In this document: positions 1-10,938 of the stretch, one piece after another
How the letters are laid out: the number at the start of each line of letters is the position of its first letter
Position numbering within the stretch: the first letter of the stretch is position 1
Assembly: GCA_051294375.1 (NCBI GenBank)
Contig: CM119268.1
Coordinates: forward strand, 4,503,162 to 4,567,161
Direction: 5' to 3'
Origin: Paraspadella gotoi
Taxonomy: Eukaryota > Chaetognatha
Length of the DNA: 64,000 nt
Translations under genes and position numbers: made by a program
Notes under the pieces: generated by a model
What the model was told of the DNA's origin: nothing
What the model saw: the letters and a program-made list of their open reading frames with translations, nothing else
Databases searched by the model: none

Positions 1-345
1 TTTTTTTTGCCTCCTTTCTTCTCTGTTTTCTCCCATATCTTTGCTTTATTTTTCCTCCCGTCCTCTCCTCTTTCCTCTTAATTTTCTTTCCTCCTCTTTT
101 CTTTCTTTTTCCTTTCCTCCTTCCTCCCTTTTATTCCTATCCTCCAAACTTTCCTCTTTTTCCTTTCCTACTTTTCCTTTTTTTCCCCTCCTCATTTCCT
201 CTCTTTCCTTTCCTCTTTTTTCCTTTCTCTTTCTTTCCTCTCTTTCATTTCTTCCTTTTTTTTCCTTTCCTCTTTTCTTATCCATTCCTTTCCTCCTCCT
301 TTTCCTCTCTTTCTTTCTCCTTCCTCTTTTTACTTCCTTTTCTTT
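1..345. repeat. Pyrimidine-rich low-complexity tract
   Basis: Almost entirely C and T on the plus strand (TTTCCTCC-like words). Pyrimidine-only DNA cannot contain stop codons on either strand, so the open frames here are not evidence of a gene. Confidence 0.85.
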
Positions 346-439
346 CCTCCATCTTCGCTCGAGAAAAAAAATTACGTTTTCTCCTCGAGATCAAGTCGAG
401 ATTCGTGAAGAGATGTTCCGATCTGACAGAATCGATTGA

Positions 440-860
440 CAGGGCATCGAAGGAGATGGCATCGAAGGAATGGCATCGAAGGAGATTGGCATCGAAGGAG
501 ATCGCATCAAAGGAGATGGCAATCGAATAACAGGGCATCGAAAGAGTGGCATCGAAGGAGATTGGCATCAAGGAGATTGCATCGAATGATATGGCATCAA
601 AGAAGATGGCATCGAAGGAGATGGCATCGAAGGAGATGGCATCGAAAAGAGATTGCATCAAAGGAGATTGCATCGAAGGAGATGGCATCGAAGGAAGATG
701 GCATCCGAAGGAGATGGCATCGAAGGAGATTGCATCAAAGGAAATTCGAGGATGCATCGAGGGAAATGGCAATCGAAGGAGATGGCTCGAAGGAGAAGGC
801 ATCGAGTAACAGGGAAATCGAAGGAGATGGCATAGACCGAGAGATGGGTAAAAGGAAGAT
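440..860. repeat. 15-bp minisatellite
   Basis: About 27 degenerate copies of GGCATCGAAGGAGAT. The unit is a multiple of three, so several frames stay open and give repetitive peptides such as MASKE and GIEGD. Small indels switch the repeat between frames, which argues against a selected protein. Best read as a non-coding minisatellite. Confidence 0.9.
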
Positions 861-1173
861 GACATAAAATGATGGAGATTGCTCTGATGGATAGGGGCAT
901 TTATAGATATAAAATGAAAGAGGTTATTATAGGAAGCGAGCGGGATATTAAGGGAGTGGCATTGAAAATAAAAGAACTAGAGACGGCATCAAATATGCTT
1001 TGTAATACTACTAATGCCCTACATCTACTAATATACTATATAACTACTGAAACTACTACTACTACTATCCATGACTTTACTACTAATATTCTTTTAAAAA
1101 AAAAATATTTTCATAAAGAGAATCTAATCATTTGCAGCCGTGTCCAAAATTGTAGACAAGCTCACAAACAGGC

Positions 1174-1174
<1 letters not shown>

Positions 1175-1233
<59 letters not shown>
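1175..1233. repeat. Compound (CT)n-(CA)n microsatellite
   Basis: About 23 CT units run directly into a short CA run. Confidence 0.95.
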
Positions 1234-1347
1234 AAGCAAGACCCGTTTGACCCCGAGCTCAAGAAACCGAAATCGCTTTGTCCATTTTCTCTCTTCCTTT
1301 TAGCTTAAAAAAGGGAACGAAGCCCCGCTGCCCCTTCGCCCCGCTGA

Positions 1348-1352
1348 AAGAA

Positions 1353-1412
<60 letters not shown>

Positions 1413-1540
1413 GAGAGAGATATGTACAAACGCCCGCTTCTTCCGTCCATCATTTCCACATCCTACACCGTTTTCCCTCCATTGCTCCTGTAAAAAGAGA
1501 GAGAAGAGAGGAGAGAGATGAGAGTGGAGAGAGAGAGAGA

Positions 1541-1575
<35 letters not shown>
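1348..1575. repeat. Two (GA)n microsatellites
   Basis: GA arrays at about 1348-1420 and 1497-1575, separated by about 75 bp of non-repetitive sequence. Confidence 0.9.
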
Positions 1576-1584
1576 GAGAAAGAA

Positions 1585-1750
1585 ACGGGTCTAATCCGAT
1601 ATTGGTCGTTACCATGCCAACGGCCGAGCTGAGCTCCCGGCGGAGAAACGCCGAGGCCAACACGATATGAGCAGCCCCGGTCACGTGGTCGATTAAGCAA
1701 TTCGAATCCGGTCTGAGAGGTCCGGGGTTGAGGCCGGGTTCGGTTAAAGA
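1585..1750 (+). mobile_element. SINE-like tRNA-related fragment
   Basis: Sequence between two GA arrays has a region resembling an internal Pol III promoter: GGTCACGTGGTCGATTAAG, then about 30 bases later GGTCCGGGGTTGAGGCCGGG, close to a tRNA T-arm/B box. No intact cloverleaf is apparent by eye. SINEs often end in simple repeats, and GA follows shortly downstream. Alternative: a chance GC-rich segment. A covariance-model tRNA scan and a genome-wide copy count would settle it. Confidence 0.35.
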
Positions 1751-1849
1751 GAGAGAAGGCTTTGTGCTGATAGGAAGAGGTGGCATTTTTAGAGAGTGAG
1801 AGTATAAGAGAGCCCTTGTCATGAATAACGATTATTACCATGACATAAG

Positions 1850-2125
1850 GTACGACGACGACGACGACGACGACGATGTCAACGACGACCAAGACGATTA
1901 AGGTCGTGAAAGCTATTTGATGATGGGAGAAAAGACGACGACGACGACGACGACGACGATGTCAACGACCGACCAGACGATTAAGGTCGTGACAGCTATT
2001 TGATGATGGAGAAAAGACGACGAGACGACGACGACGATGTCAACGACGACCAAGACCGATTAAGTCGTGAAAGCTATTTTGCATTGATGGGAGAAAAACG
2101 ACGACGACGACGACGAAGACGGACT
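1850..2125. repeat. About 80-bp tandem repeat with (ACG)n core
   Basis: Three head-to-tail units near 1853, 1933 and 2013. Each has an ACG run, then GATGTCAACGACGACC, then a GATTAAGGTCGTGAAAGC-like block ending in GATGGGAGAAAA. The units differ by 1-2 base indels. Confidence 0.85.
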
Positions 2126-2450
2126 ACTCGACGACCTATGCCGTGCCTGACTATTCCACGACGGGACGAGTAAAAACCATTTTTCACCCGGCATTTCACG
2201 TAGAAGAAGCGGCGGTGATTTCGCAAATCATTTACGGTTCACCCCCTTCCATGTTCAACCGCATCTCACTCCTTTCTCTCTTCTCTGTCCTTCTACTCTA
2301 TTCTCTGTTCTCCCTGCTTCTTTTCCTCTCGCGGTTAACCTCTTAATCCACCTCTGTCTATATTTCTCTCTTGTTTTTCTGTCGTTGTTAGTCTTCCTAT
2401 TTCACTTTCGGTCTATTCTGTCTCTGTCATTATTTCTTTCTGTCTTCTCT

Positions 2451-2461
2451 CTCTCTTCATC

Positions 2462-2512
<51 letters not shown>

Positions 2513-2523
2513 CTCCTCTCTCT
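2451..2523. repeat. (CT)n microsatellite
   Basis: Interrupted CT array within a longer pyrimidine-rich stretch (about 2260-2530). Confidence 0.9.
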
Positions 2524-4335
2524 CTTACTTTATTTTTAAATCATCTTTTTTCTAACTTAGGTCGCACCCCTTTTTAATATTGTCTTCGCATTTTTTTCAT
2601 CATCGCCATTTTTTTCCTTTTTACGCGGTCTTGCCTCCTTGTTCCCCTTGTTCTTCCTTGCTTCTCCTTGTTCTCCTTTCTCCTTGTTTCTCCTTGTTCT
2701 CTTATGCTCTTTCCATTTCTTCTAGGGCAGTGATTCTATCAGGAATTTAGCAAAAAAAACCACTTTTTTCAATATTTGTTAGAATATTACCTAGACAAAA
2801 AATATTCAAATTTTGACTCTAGACACAAAGTTGCTAGGATACTGGATTTAAATTTGGAAATCCTCTCTCTGCATTTCTAAAATTAAGGACATCCAATGAC
2901 CATTTTGACTACTTTTAATAAAAAAATTCATGTCACATTTTTGTCCATTTTGACTTGTCTTGAGATTTGCAATGCCAGACTCATTGAGAGAGGAACATTT
3001 TTGTTACTCTGGACTTTCGGGTCCTTCTTATCTTCTTTACCTTCTCGAATTGGTTCATTTGATGTTAATCATCTATGTGCTTGCCTACTGGAATTAATTT
3101 TAAAATTGACTAAAAGTCAAAAACTTTCCATTTTACATTTTATTACAATTTAAAAACGAAAATACCTTCAAAAATGTCCAACTGAAAACATACTAAGTTG
3201 ACGAATTAAAAAAAACCGCCTTCTTTTATTGAAAGGGGAAGCCGTCAGCGAGCATTTAATTTCCTCTCAATCGACAGCGGTTTTTGTCGGAAAAATTTCC
3301 GCAAAAACTTCTGTCGACTTTTTTAAATTTGCTTGGCAAGCCAAACCTTCCGCTAAAATCATACACTACCTACGATTTTTTTTCTTTACTTTACATTTTA
3401 AAGTATTTTATACATCAGATATGACCTAATTGAATGCTAAATGATCGAGCGCAGTGAGGCAATGAGAAAAAACATGTGGAAGCAAAGAAGATTGAGGTGA
3501 AAAAACATATGAAAAGGGGAGGGAGAAAGAGATTGAAAGAAATTTAATATATGTGGAGAGGGGGGGAAACTGAGAACCAATCTGACGGAAAAAGAAAAGA
3601 TAAGGTAACAGGGGAGGAAGAAGATCATAGAGGGAGAAGAGAAAACAGAGATTGAGAGGAGGGAGAATAAAGGTTAAGGAAGAAAAGAAGGGAATGACAC
3701 ATCAGAAATATCGAGTGGACAAGAAACAGTATGGAAAAGGCGAGAGAAAAGAAAGAGAGCACAGATGAGAGAAGATTTCTCAAGATGAGAAAAATACGTG
3801 GATAAAAAAAAGCCAGAAAACGTTTTAAAAATAATACCGTTCTGCCATTGTCTTTCCTAAGCCCAGAACGTCTCAGTATCAGTAAAAACGCAGATTAGGA
3901 TCTCGACGAGTCACATACGCTTAATCTTTTAAAATGCCGACTTACCATGAAAAATCGTTTTAGCTTCATCTCAATTATCGGCAGATACCGTTAATTAGAA
4001 GGATTGTCGTAAAAGAAATCATGTCTTACCGTATTTTGAAAAAATAGAAATTCACCCAGTGAGTTCTATGTTATAAGGAGAAGATAACTATAGCCAACCG
4101 TTTTTTTAAAGAAAGAGTGTTTCATATTTATCAGTGGGAAAAAAAGAAATAATAGTTATTTAAGTTTAAATTTCATTGTTGAAAATACCCAAATCAAAAT
4201 CACTGCCTCTACTCTTCAGTCTATTCCTGCTCTCCTCCTCCTCCTCCTCCTCCTCATTTTCTCCCTCGTCTTCTACATCTTCTTCGTGAAGGTGTTATGG
4301 GGATTACAAAGCCATATTTCATTTTTTTCCCGCAG
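2524..4335. other. AT-rich sequence without recognisable genes
   Basis: Unique-looking AT-rich DNA with only short open frames (longest about 85 codons at 2896-3153). A purine-rich stretch lies at about 3440-3800 and a short (CTC)n run at about 4231-4254. I see no supported exon. Confidence 0.5.
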
Positions 4336-4471
<136 letters not shown>

Positions 4472-4785
4472 CCCACATATATATATCGAAAAAAAATCCC
4501 TGCTGTTTCCAAGGATTTGTTATCTTTGGTTGGTCGCCTTTTTTTCGATATGAATTTCATTTTTTTATTTATTTGTATTCAGTTCACGAGAAGCGACGTC
4601 GCGGCAAGGGAATGGTGCCATTCTGCTGAGGTGGTTTATTGCAATCTTTGTCGATTTTAGATGGACGTTACATTTAATGACGACGAAAACGGGACATAGC
4701 GACCATGACAAAATATTCAAGATGACTGATAATTAAAAATTAACCATTTCAAAAAAATTTATTCTTCCATTTTGAAAGAAAATCT

Positions 4786-4800
4786 TTCTCTCTCTCTCTT

Positions 4801-4855
<55 letters not shown>
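4786..4855. repeat. (CT)n microsatellite
   Basis: CT array of about 70 bp with a few TTT interruptions near its start. Confidence 0.95.
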
Positions 4856-4857
<2 letters not shown>

Positions 4858-4979
4858 CTAAAATAAGACGATATCAGACTTAGAAGGCAAAGTTTACGAT
4901 GCGACGAAAGCTTTCAGCAATTGATTACTTTGATACATTATTGATATTTTCAGCTCGATACGGTTTAACGATTAATTCA

Positions 4980-5410
4980 GGCTTTCTCTTAATCCGTTTT
5001 CTTTTTTTTAATCTAATTCCTATTCTTATTCTTATTCTTATTTTTTTCTTATTCTGTTTATTTTTCTTTTTCTTTCTCATTTTCTTTTTTCTTTACTTTT
5101 TCTTATTCCTATTTTTCATTTACTTTTTCTTACTTTGTATTTTTCCTTCCGTCTTTTCTTCAACTATATATACCATTTGGTGATTTTTGTTCTACTATGT
5201 CCTGCTATCTAATTTTTTTCCCACCCAATCAAAATTTATATAATTTATATTCAATTTTTATTATTTTTAATGTTATTTTCTTTGCCAATTTTTCTTTTTC
5301 CTCTTTTTCTTTTCTTTACTCTCTTTTTTCCTCCTTTTCTCTACTTTCCTCTCTTTTTCCTTCTTTTCTTTTTCCTCTCTTTTTTCTTCCTTTTCTTTTC
5401 TCGACTTTTT
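4980..5410. repeat. T-rich pyrimidine tract
   Basis: T-rich DNA with TTATTC and TTTTCC words. The Phe/Leu-rich open frames here are compositional. Confidence 0.7.
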
Positions 5411-5510
5411 CAAGCAAGGCTTACCATTTTGCACTCAGCCATGCAGGAAATTAACCGCGCAAAGTATAATGAATTCGTGAGTTCAATCCTTTTCTCGATA
5501 AGTCGATCTT

Positions 5511-5516
<6 letters not shown>

Positions 5517-5546
<30 letters not shown>

Positions 5547-5640
5547 NNNNNNNNNNNNNNNNNNNNNNNNNNNNNNNNNNNNNNNNNNNNNNNNNNNNNN
5601 NNNNNNNNNNNNNNNNNNNNNNNNNNNNNNNNNNNNNNNN
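5517..5640. other. (CT)n array running into a 94-N gap
   Basis: CT units at 5517-5546 end exactly at an unresolved gap, 5547-5640. The assembly probably broke inside the microsatellite. Confidence 0.95.
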
Positions 5641-6448
5641 TCCCACTATGTACATCTCTAACTTGTACTATTTTACTACAATTAAAAATTTAAGAAATAG
5701 TGAAAGAAACCAGTTACTTTTTCGTCTTTTAGCTCGTCTTTTTGCTCTGCCTATTTTAATTCAATCATATGATGTTTATTTTACTTAATTGGCTATTTTT
5801 ATACTTTACATACTTATATTCCACTTCTGTTCACTAACGTGGCGAAGAACGACCGTTAGGGACGGTTTATTCCTGTTTTGTAACGTCATAAAATTCTTTA
5901 GTAAACACTTTTTTGTAGTTTGTATGCTAATGTGGTATTTATTTGTTTTTGTATCGGCATTTTATATCGAAAAGTTGCAATAAAAAATGGGGATTAAATT
6001 ATTTAAAATAAGGAAAAAAGAAAAGAAACGAAAAAAAAATATTTTTTTTAATTTCTTAAAAATCAAAGTTCCTGCCATTGAGCAGCTACCAAAAAAAGTA
6101 AGAGAAAAAAGTTGGTATCCCAACCAAAATAACAAACGAAGCATCGGGAAGAGCCGGAAAAAGCGCATGAAAAGGCATTTTTCGGGAAAAAGAGGCCAAA
6201 GAGATCTAGAGAGGCCACCAAGAGGTGTTTGTTTGAATGATGAAAAACTGAGACCGCCGCCTCGGGAACGAACAGGCGACGAAAGAAAAAAGAAGAGAGA
6301 AAGCAGAGAAGAGAGAAAGAGAGAAGGAGATAGAGACGAGAGAGAGATGCGGAGAGGAGAGCATAGAGGAGAGAGACGAGAGAGATGAGAGAGAGAGAAA
6401 AGTGATTACCCGGTGTGGGGTGCTAAAAGAAAGCCAAGAGGGAACAGG

Positions 6449-6449
<1 letters not shown>

Positions 6450-6488
<39 letters not shown>
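6450..6488. repeat. Poly(A) homopolymer of about 39 bases
   Basis: Uninterrupted A run in copy A. The equivalent place in copy B (about 10655) has only a short A run, so this length is either polymorphic or a sequencing artefact. Confidence 0.9.
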
Positions 6489-6490
<2 letters not shown>

Positions 6491-6724
6491 ATGCAACTGA
6501 GCGAGAGTGCTGAGAGACACGGGCAGAGCAATAAAATTTAGCATAGCGATAGCGAGCGTGTGAGATGCAGCGAGACCATGTGTGAGAGCGAGATCGAGCT
6601 GAGAGTTGCTGAGAGCGAGAGAAGAACCTTCCCTTGTCTGAGGAATGAACCCTGCAATCGCTAAAAAACCATAAGACTCGGCCGCCATTGTGTTGAGGTG
6701 GAGATAATGAGGAAGGGAAAACGC

Positions 6725-6727
<3 letters not shown>

Positions 6728-6811
<84 letters not shown>
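6728..6811. repeat. (CT)n microsatellite in copy A
   Basis: CT array, counterpart of about 10854-10939 in copy B. Confidence 0.95.
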
Positions 6812-6813
<2 letters not shown>

Positions 6814-6831
6814 CGCGTCTTCTCATTTGCA

Positions 6832-6885
6832 TGTTCGAGTTTTTAAACCTTGGAATCCGCCGCGACCGCCGTTACTCATCTGCAG
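6832..6885 (+). other. Possible short exon with splice donor, orientation ambiguous (copy A)
   Basis: A GC-rich island between CT and GA arrays, preserved in copy B at about 10960-11013. On the plus strand it is open and ends CTGCAG followed by GTAAGG, a good donor. On the minus strand the same site reads CTTACCTGCAG followed by ATGAGTAACGGCGG, a good acceptor. The two readings exclude each other. The plus reading gives a short Arg-rich peptide; the minus reading gives MSNGGRGGFQGLKTRTCK then a stop. Neither resembles a family I know. Confidence 0.25.
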
Positions 6886-6928
6886 GTAAGGCGTTGCGGA
6901 GGCCGCAGTCCTGGAGTCGGTTCGCAAA

Positions 6929-7012
6929 AAAAGAGAGAGAGAGAGACGAGAGGAGAGAAGACGAGAGAGAGAGAGATGAGAGAGAGAAGAGAGAGAGAGA
7001 GAGAGAAGAGAG
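6929..7012. repeat. (GA)n microsatellite in copy A
   Basis: Interrupted GA array; counterpart at about 11058-11132 in copy B. Confidence 0.93.
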
Positions 7013-7272
7013 ATATATATTGGGTGTGGCTTTTTCAACGACAGGGCGAAAACAAAATTGGAGGGAATATTTAAATTGTTTTGGGTGAGATTGGTGAGGC
7101 GATATGTGGGAAACTTAAAGAAGGAGAGAAATAAAGAAGAATAAAAAAAAAAGAACAATCACGACGTTTATTCCTTTTTTTATTGTTTAAAACGATACTC
7201 TTCTTCCTCTTACTGATTTTGATGGTGCTTATTCTCTTCCTCTCTTTTCTCTTTTTACTCTTCGCCTTTTTA

Positions 7273-7300
7273 GTCGGATCTGCTTATCAGCAGATCCGAC
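7273..7300. repeat. Perfect 12-bp inverted repeat (hairpin) heading a repeat family
   Basis: GTCGGATCTGCT, loop TATC, AGCAGATCCGAC: a perfect 12-bp stem with a 4-base loop. A slightly degraded version occurs at about 11401-11427 (copy B) and about 47909-47940 (inverted third copy). A single arm, GGCAGATCCGAC, starts blocks C1 (14163) and C2 (15630). The recurrence at block borders suggests a transposon terminus or a head-to-head junction of two termini. Confidence 0.75.
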
Positions 7301-8445
7301 TCTATAACTCACTTTTTCGGTCCGTCGGTCCGCCCCCTAATATTGTCGGGCACACACTTTATATCATGTCAGAACATCGAAATTATGATAAATTATGCAA
7401 AAAAAAAATGATGTCCGTCCGTCCGTCTGTCGTCCGTCCGTCCGTCCGTCCGTCACGTCCACCTTAGCAAAAAAACACCAATTACTCGTGATTGGATGGA
7501 TGGATTTAAATGAAATTTTGTGTGTGGATAGGTAAGTGTGTGATTTGAGCTGGATATGAAGTTTCGATGGAATCCGTCCAAGTGGAAATGAGTTTTAAAT
7601 GGAAAAACAAAAAAAATAATTCACTATTTGAACACCAATTACTCATGAGTGGATGGGCTGATTGACCTGGAATTTGTGTATGTGCGGTAGGAAAGTGCTG
7701 TGATTGAACAGAAATCAAGTTTCGATGGAATAGTTTGAGTGGAAAATGAGTTTAAATGCGAAAAAAACAAAAAACCTGTTTTTACTAATTGATTATGCTT
7801 CTTTTTCCTTTTTATATTAATAGTATCTGCAGGATGTATTAATAAATCAAATAATTAATCAGTTAATTAATCAATTAGTAAATAAATTAAATCAATAATT
7901 AATTAATTAGTCAATCAATCCGTCCATCCCGTCCCATCTTAGCAAAAAAGCTCCAATAACTCGTGATTTGGACTGTGTTGGATTGGAATTAAATTTTGTG
8001 TGTGGGTAGGAAGTGTGTGAATAAAGCTGGATAATAAAATTTCCGATGGAATCACGTGTGAGTGGAAATTAGTTTAAATGGAAAAAACATAAGTCGAATT
8101 TACTAAAATCTTTTTACTATTTTTAACCAATAAATACTCCAATTAATCATAATTGGATGGATAGATTGAGTTGAAATTTTGTGTGTGGGTAGGAAAACGT
8201 ATGACGAAGCTTGATATTAAAAGTTTCAGTGGAAACGTACTAGTGGAAATGAGTTTAAATGAAAAAATAGGAGTCACATTACTTGAATTCTTTTTATTTA
8301 TTTAACCCATGATAGATTTGAGATGAAATTTTGTGAGCCGGTAGGAAAGTGAGTGAAGAAGCTAGATATAAAGTTTTGACGGAATGCAAGTTGAAAAAAT
8401 TATGCAAGTTGAAAAAATGATGCAAGTTAAAAAAAAATCTTAAAA
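7301..8445. repeat. Dispersed repeat with internal degenerate monomers of about 150-180 bp (copy A)
   Basis: After the hairpin comes a conserved leader with TATTGTCGGGCACAC and TATCATGTCAGAACATCG, a (CCGT)n run at about 7416-7455, and then at least four degenerate monomers starting near 7480, 7630, 7950 and 8130. Each begins like CCAATTACTCGTGATTGG and contains AAATTTTGTGTGTGGGTAGG and GTGGAAATGAGTTTAAATGG. The same family is in copy B (11428-12530) and in the reverse orientation at 46480-47940. No protein-coding capacity is visible, so it is likely a non-autonomous element or satellite-like repeat. Confidence 0.8.
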
Positions 8446-8473
8446 GCATAAGGATCGTCGCATTGCATAAAAA

Positions 8474-8570
8474 GGAGAGAGAGAGAGAGAGAAAGAGAGA
8501 GATGAGGAGAGAGAGAGAGTGAGAGAGAGAAAGAGAGAGAGTGAGGAGAGAGAGGAGAGAGAGAAGGAGA
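8474..8570. repeat. (GA)n microsatellite
   Basis: Interrupted GA array; counterpart at about 12597-12685 in copy B. Confidence 0.93.
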
Positions 8571-8659
8571 CATAAAATAAAAAAATCTTAAAAGACTAAA
8601 ATCGAGCCAGAGCCCACTATCATAGAAAATTAATGAAAAAACCGGAGAAAAAAACGAAT

Positions 8660-8885
8660 GAATCATGCGATACGAATTATTGATGTAATAGTAATTGATT
8701 GAGGTAATACTAATTTGATGATGTAATAGTAGTTTATTGATGTAATAGGAATTGATTATTATTCGATGATAATCAATTATTGATGCCGATGATAGTCATT
8801 CACTGCTGTGATGATAGTCATCAGTGATGCGATGATGTCATTCATTGATGCGATGATTGTCATCATTGATGCGATGATAGTCAAT
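8660..8885. repeat. Degenerate GATGTAATAG / GATGATAGTCATT short tandem repeat
   Basis: Words such as TTGATGTAATAGTAATTGAT and GCGATGATAGTCATCA recur with a period of roughly 20-30 bp. The same array is at about 12790-13010 in copy B. Confidence 0.75.
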
Positions 8886-8915
8886 AAAACAAACAAATGC
8901 GTGTATGAGTGAAGA

Positions 8916-8930
8916 GAAGAGAGAGAGAGA

Positions 8931-8962
<32 letters not shown>

Positions 8963-9011
8963 AAGAGAGAGAGAGAAAGAAAGAGAGAGAGAGAGGAGAG
9001 AAAGAAAGAGA
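8916..9011. repeat. (GA)n microsatellite
   Basis: Interrupted GA array; counterpart at 13037-13136 in copy B. Confidence 0.93.
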
Positions 9012-9319
9012 ATAAATCCACGAAAATTCTCGATGAAAAATATGGGATTTTGTATTTGAAAAAAAGCGCGAATAAATGGCATAATAAAAAGTTTTTAGAA
9101 AGGAAAAAAATAATCAGAATTTTTCAAAAAACAAACGATCACGCAAGAGATCGGACAGATAGGGACAGACACACACAGAGAGACAGAGAGAGAGAGAGAA
9201 AAGAGAGAGAGAGAAGAAGACAGCCGCTGCAGAGAAAAGAGATAAGAGAAAGAGCGATATATAATAATTAAAAAAGAGAGAGAGAGAGGAGAAAGCTCTA
9301 CAGCCCCTTTACTCGTTAA

Positions 9320-9405
9320 AGAATCAGCAGTACTTATGGCGCCGCACGTAGCGTGAGATTTTCTTTACCCAAAGGACCCGGGTTCGCGCACGGTTCGCGG
9401 CATCG
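9320..9405 (+). mobile_element. Possible SINE-like fragment (copy A)
   Basis: Contains ACCCGGGTTCGCGCACGG, which resembles a tRNA T-arm/B box; copy B (13455-13535) has GGGGTTCAAGCGCACGG at the same place. No paired acceptor stem or clear A box is visible. Weak call. Confidence 0.2.
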
Positions 9406-9451
9406 TTTTTTACATTAGTGAACCCACATTATATCTAAAAATTTTTGTAAA

Positions 9452-9459
9452 AAAAAGAG

Positions 9460-9531
<72 letters not shown>
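9452..9531. repeat. (GA)n microsatellite
   Basis: GA array with few interruptions; shorter counterpart at about 13584-13650. Confidence 0.95.
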
Positions 9532-9813
9532 AGCTGGACAGACGCTGCAGAGCCGGAACTCGTTTTTAGACAAATCAGAAGAAGGCAGTGACGGAGAAAA
9601 GGAGAGAGAGAGAGAGCGACATATAATTAAAACGTTTTTGTTTTGTAAATAAAACATAAACAAAATACGAATATTGATTATGAAACATGAGAATTTTAAA
9701 GATCTTGATGATTAGAAGCCATATATGAAAATTCAAACTCCCTATGATATCACATTTTCAGAAACCAGATTGCAAAAAAGCGAGACCGAAAAGCTTAAAC
9801 CGAATCAAAATCT

Positions 9814-9841
9814 AGCCAGGACGGGCTTTGCCCGCCTGGCT
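9814..9841. other. GC-rich stem-loop in an AT-rich setting (copy A)
   Basis: AGCCAGGACGGGC, loop TTT, GCCCGCCTGGCT forms a 12-bp stem with one bulged A. Copy B (13935-13973) keeps the hairpin with one extra G. It lies about 115 bp before the ATTA-rich end of the block. A strong hairpin near an AT-rich border is consistent with an element terminus; function unknown. Confidence 0.6.
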
Positions 9842-9954
9842 CGATAATAGAGGATATTTGTTTGTTTTGATAAAAATGTAAACAAAACATTTAATAACTG
9901 TCCTGACTCAATTTTAAGGACATCGATGATGACAAGCTGAATATAATTATAAAT

Positions 9955-10029
9955 AATCTATTAATTAATTAATTAATTAATCTATTATTAATTAATTAAT
10001 TAATCTATTATTAATTAATAATTAATTAT
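9955..10029. repeat. ATTA/TTAA-rich array ending at a gap
   Basis: Tandem ATTA units with TCTATTATT spacers; the same tract ends copy B at about 14087-14157. Confidence 0.9.
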
Positions 10030-10054
10030 NNNNNNNNNNNNNNNNNNNNNNNNN
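10030..10054. other. 25-N gap between block A and the B side
   Basis: Exactly 25 N. The same length recurs at 29517, 39443, 47944 and 58101. Confidence 0.98.
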
Positions 10055-10360
10055 GCGAAAGAACGAGATGATAAAGACGAGAGAGAAGGAAAGAGGGAGA
10101 GAGATGAGAGAGAGAGAGGAGAGACGAGAAGAAAGAAAGCGACGAGGATTGCGCCTCCACGGACTTTGGAGATGATCGATGACCATGCCATCGAAACCAG
10201 ATGAAAGAAGCGAGAGAAGAGAGAGAGAGGAGATGAGAGATAGAAGAAAAGAAGAGAGAGAGAGAGAGAGAAGGGAGAGAGAGATAGAGAGAGAGGAGAG
10301 AGAGATGAGAGAGCAACGATGAGAGAGAAGAGAGAGAAAGAGAGAGAGAGAGAGAAGAAA

Positions 10361-10441
10361 GGAAGCACATGGACCACATGCGTCGGCCCAAAGATCTAGG
10401 CGGATGCACAATTGAGGGTCGGTGACCGGGCATTCCGCGTA
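10361..10441 (-). CDS. Candidate exon, unrecognised, Cys-containing
   Basis: On the minus strand a pyrimidine-rich stretch ends in TTTTTTCATTCACAG, a good acceptor, followed by an open frame beginning YAECPVTDPQLCIRLDLWAD and then ACGPCAS before it runs into the GA array at about 10360. The composition is ordinary protein-like, unlike the flanking repeats, and it has four Cys. No donor is visible; the frame enters simple repeat. The plus strand is also open for part of this stretch (KHMDHMRRPKDLGGCTIEGR), so orientation is not certain. It is absent from block A, which ends before this point. I do not recognise the family. Confidence 0.3.
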
Positions 10442-10446
10442 CTGTG

Positions 10447-10851
10447 AATGAAAAAACGAGACCGCCGCCTCGGGAACGAACAGGCGACGAAAGAAAAAAG
10501 AAGAGAGAAGAGCAGAAAAGAAGAGAAAAAGAGAGAGAGGAGAGAGACCGAGAGAGAGAAGAGGAGGATAGAGAGAGAGACGAGAGAGAGAAGAGCAGAA
10601 AAGTGATTACCCGGTGTGGGGTGCTAAAAGAGACAAGCCAAAGAGGGAACAGGGCAAAAAAAGCAAGAGCGAGAGCTGAGAGCCGAGAGTATAGCCGCGA
10701 GCGAGTGTGAGAGCGAAAGTCAGAGCGAGAGCGAGAGTGAGAGCGAGAGAAGAACCTTCCCTCTTGTCTGAGGAAGAACCCTGCAGTCGTAAAAAACCAT
10801 AAGACTCGGCGCCATTGTGTTGAGGTGGAGATAATTGAGGAGGGAAAACGC

Positions 10852-10938
<87 letters not shown>

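Larger units (their letters stand above)
6241..10029. repeat. Duplicated block, copy A
   Basis: Block of about 3.8 kb repeated almost completely as copy B at about 10447-14157. Shared landmarks in the same order: GAGACCGCCGCCTCGGGAAC (6250; 10459), a CTGCAG/GTAAGG site (6885; 11013), a GATCTGCTTATCAGCAGATC palindrome, a CCGT array, ACCAATTACTCGTGATTGG monomers, a GC hairpin, and a terminal ATTA-rich tract. The copies differ mainly by scattered 1-2 base indels. It ends at a 25-N gap. This may be two haplotypes, a true tandem duplication, or redundant long-read gap filling. Confidence 0.92.

Noticed and set aside
436-867. 143-codon frame in the 15-bp minisatellite
   Set aside because: The repeat switches frames at indels; no sign of selection.
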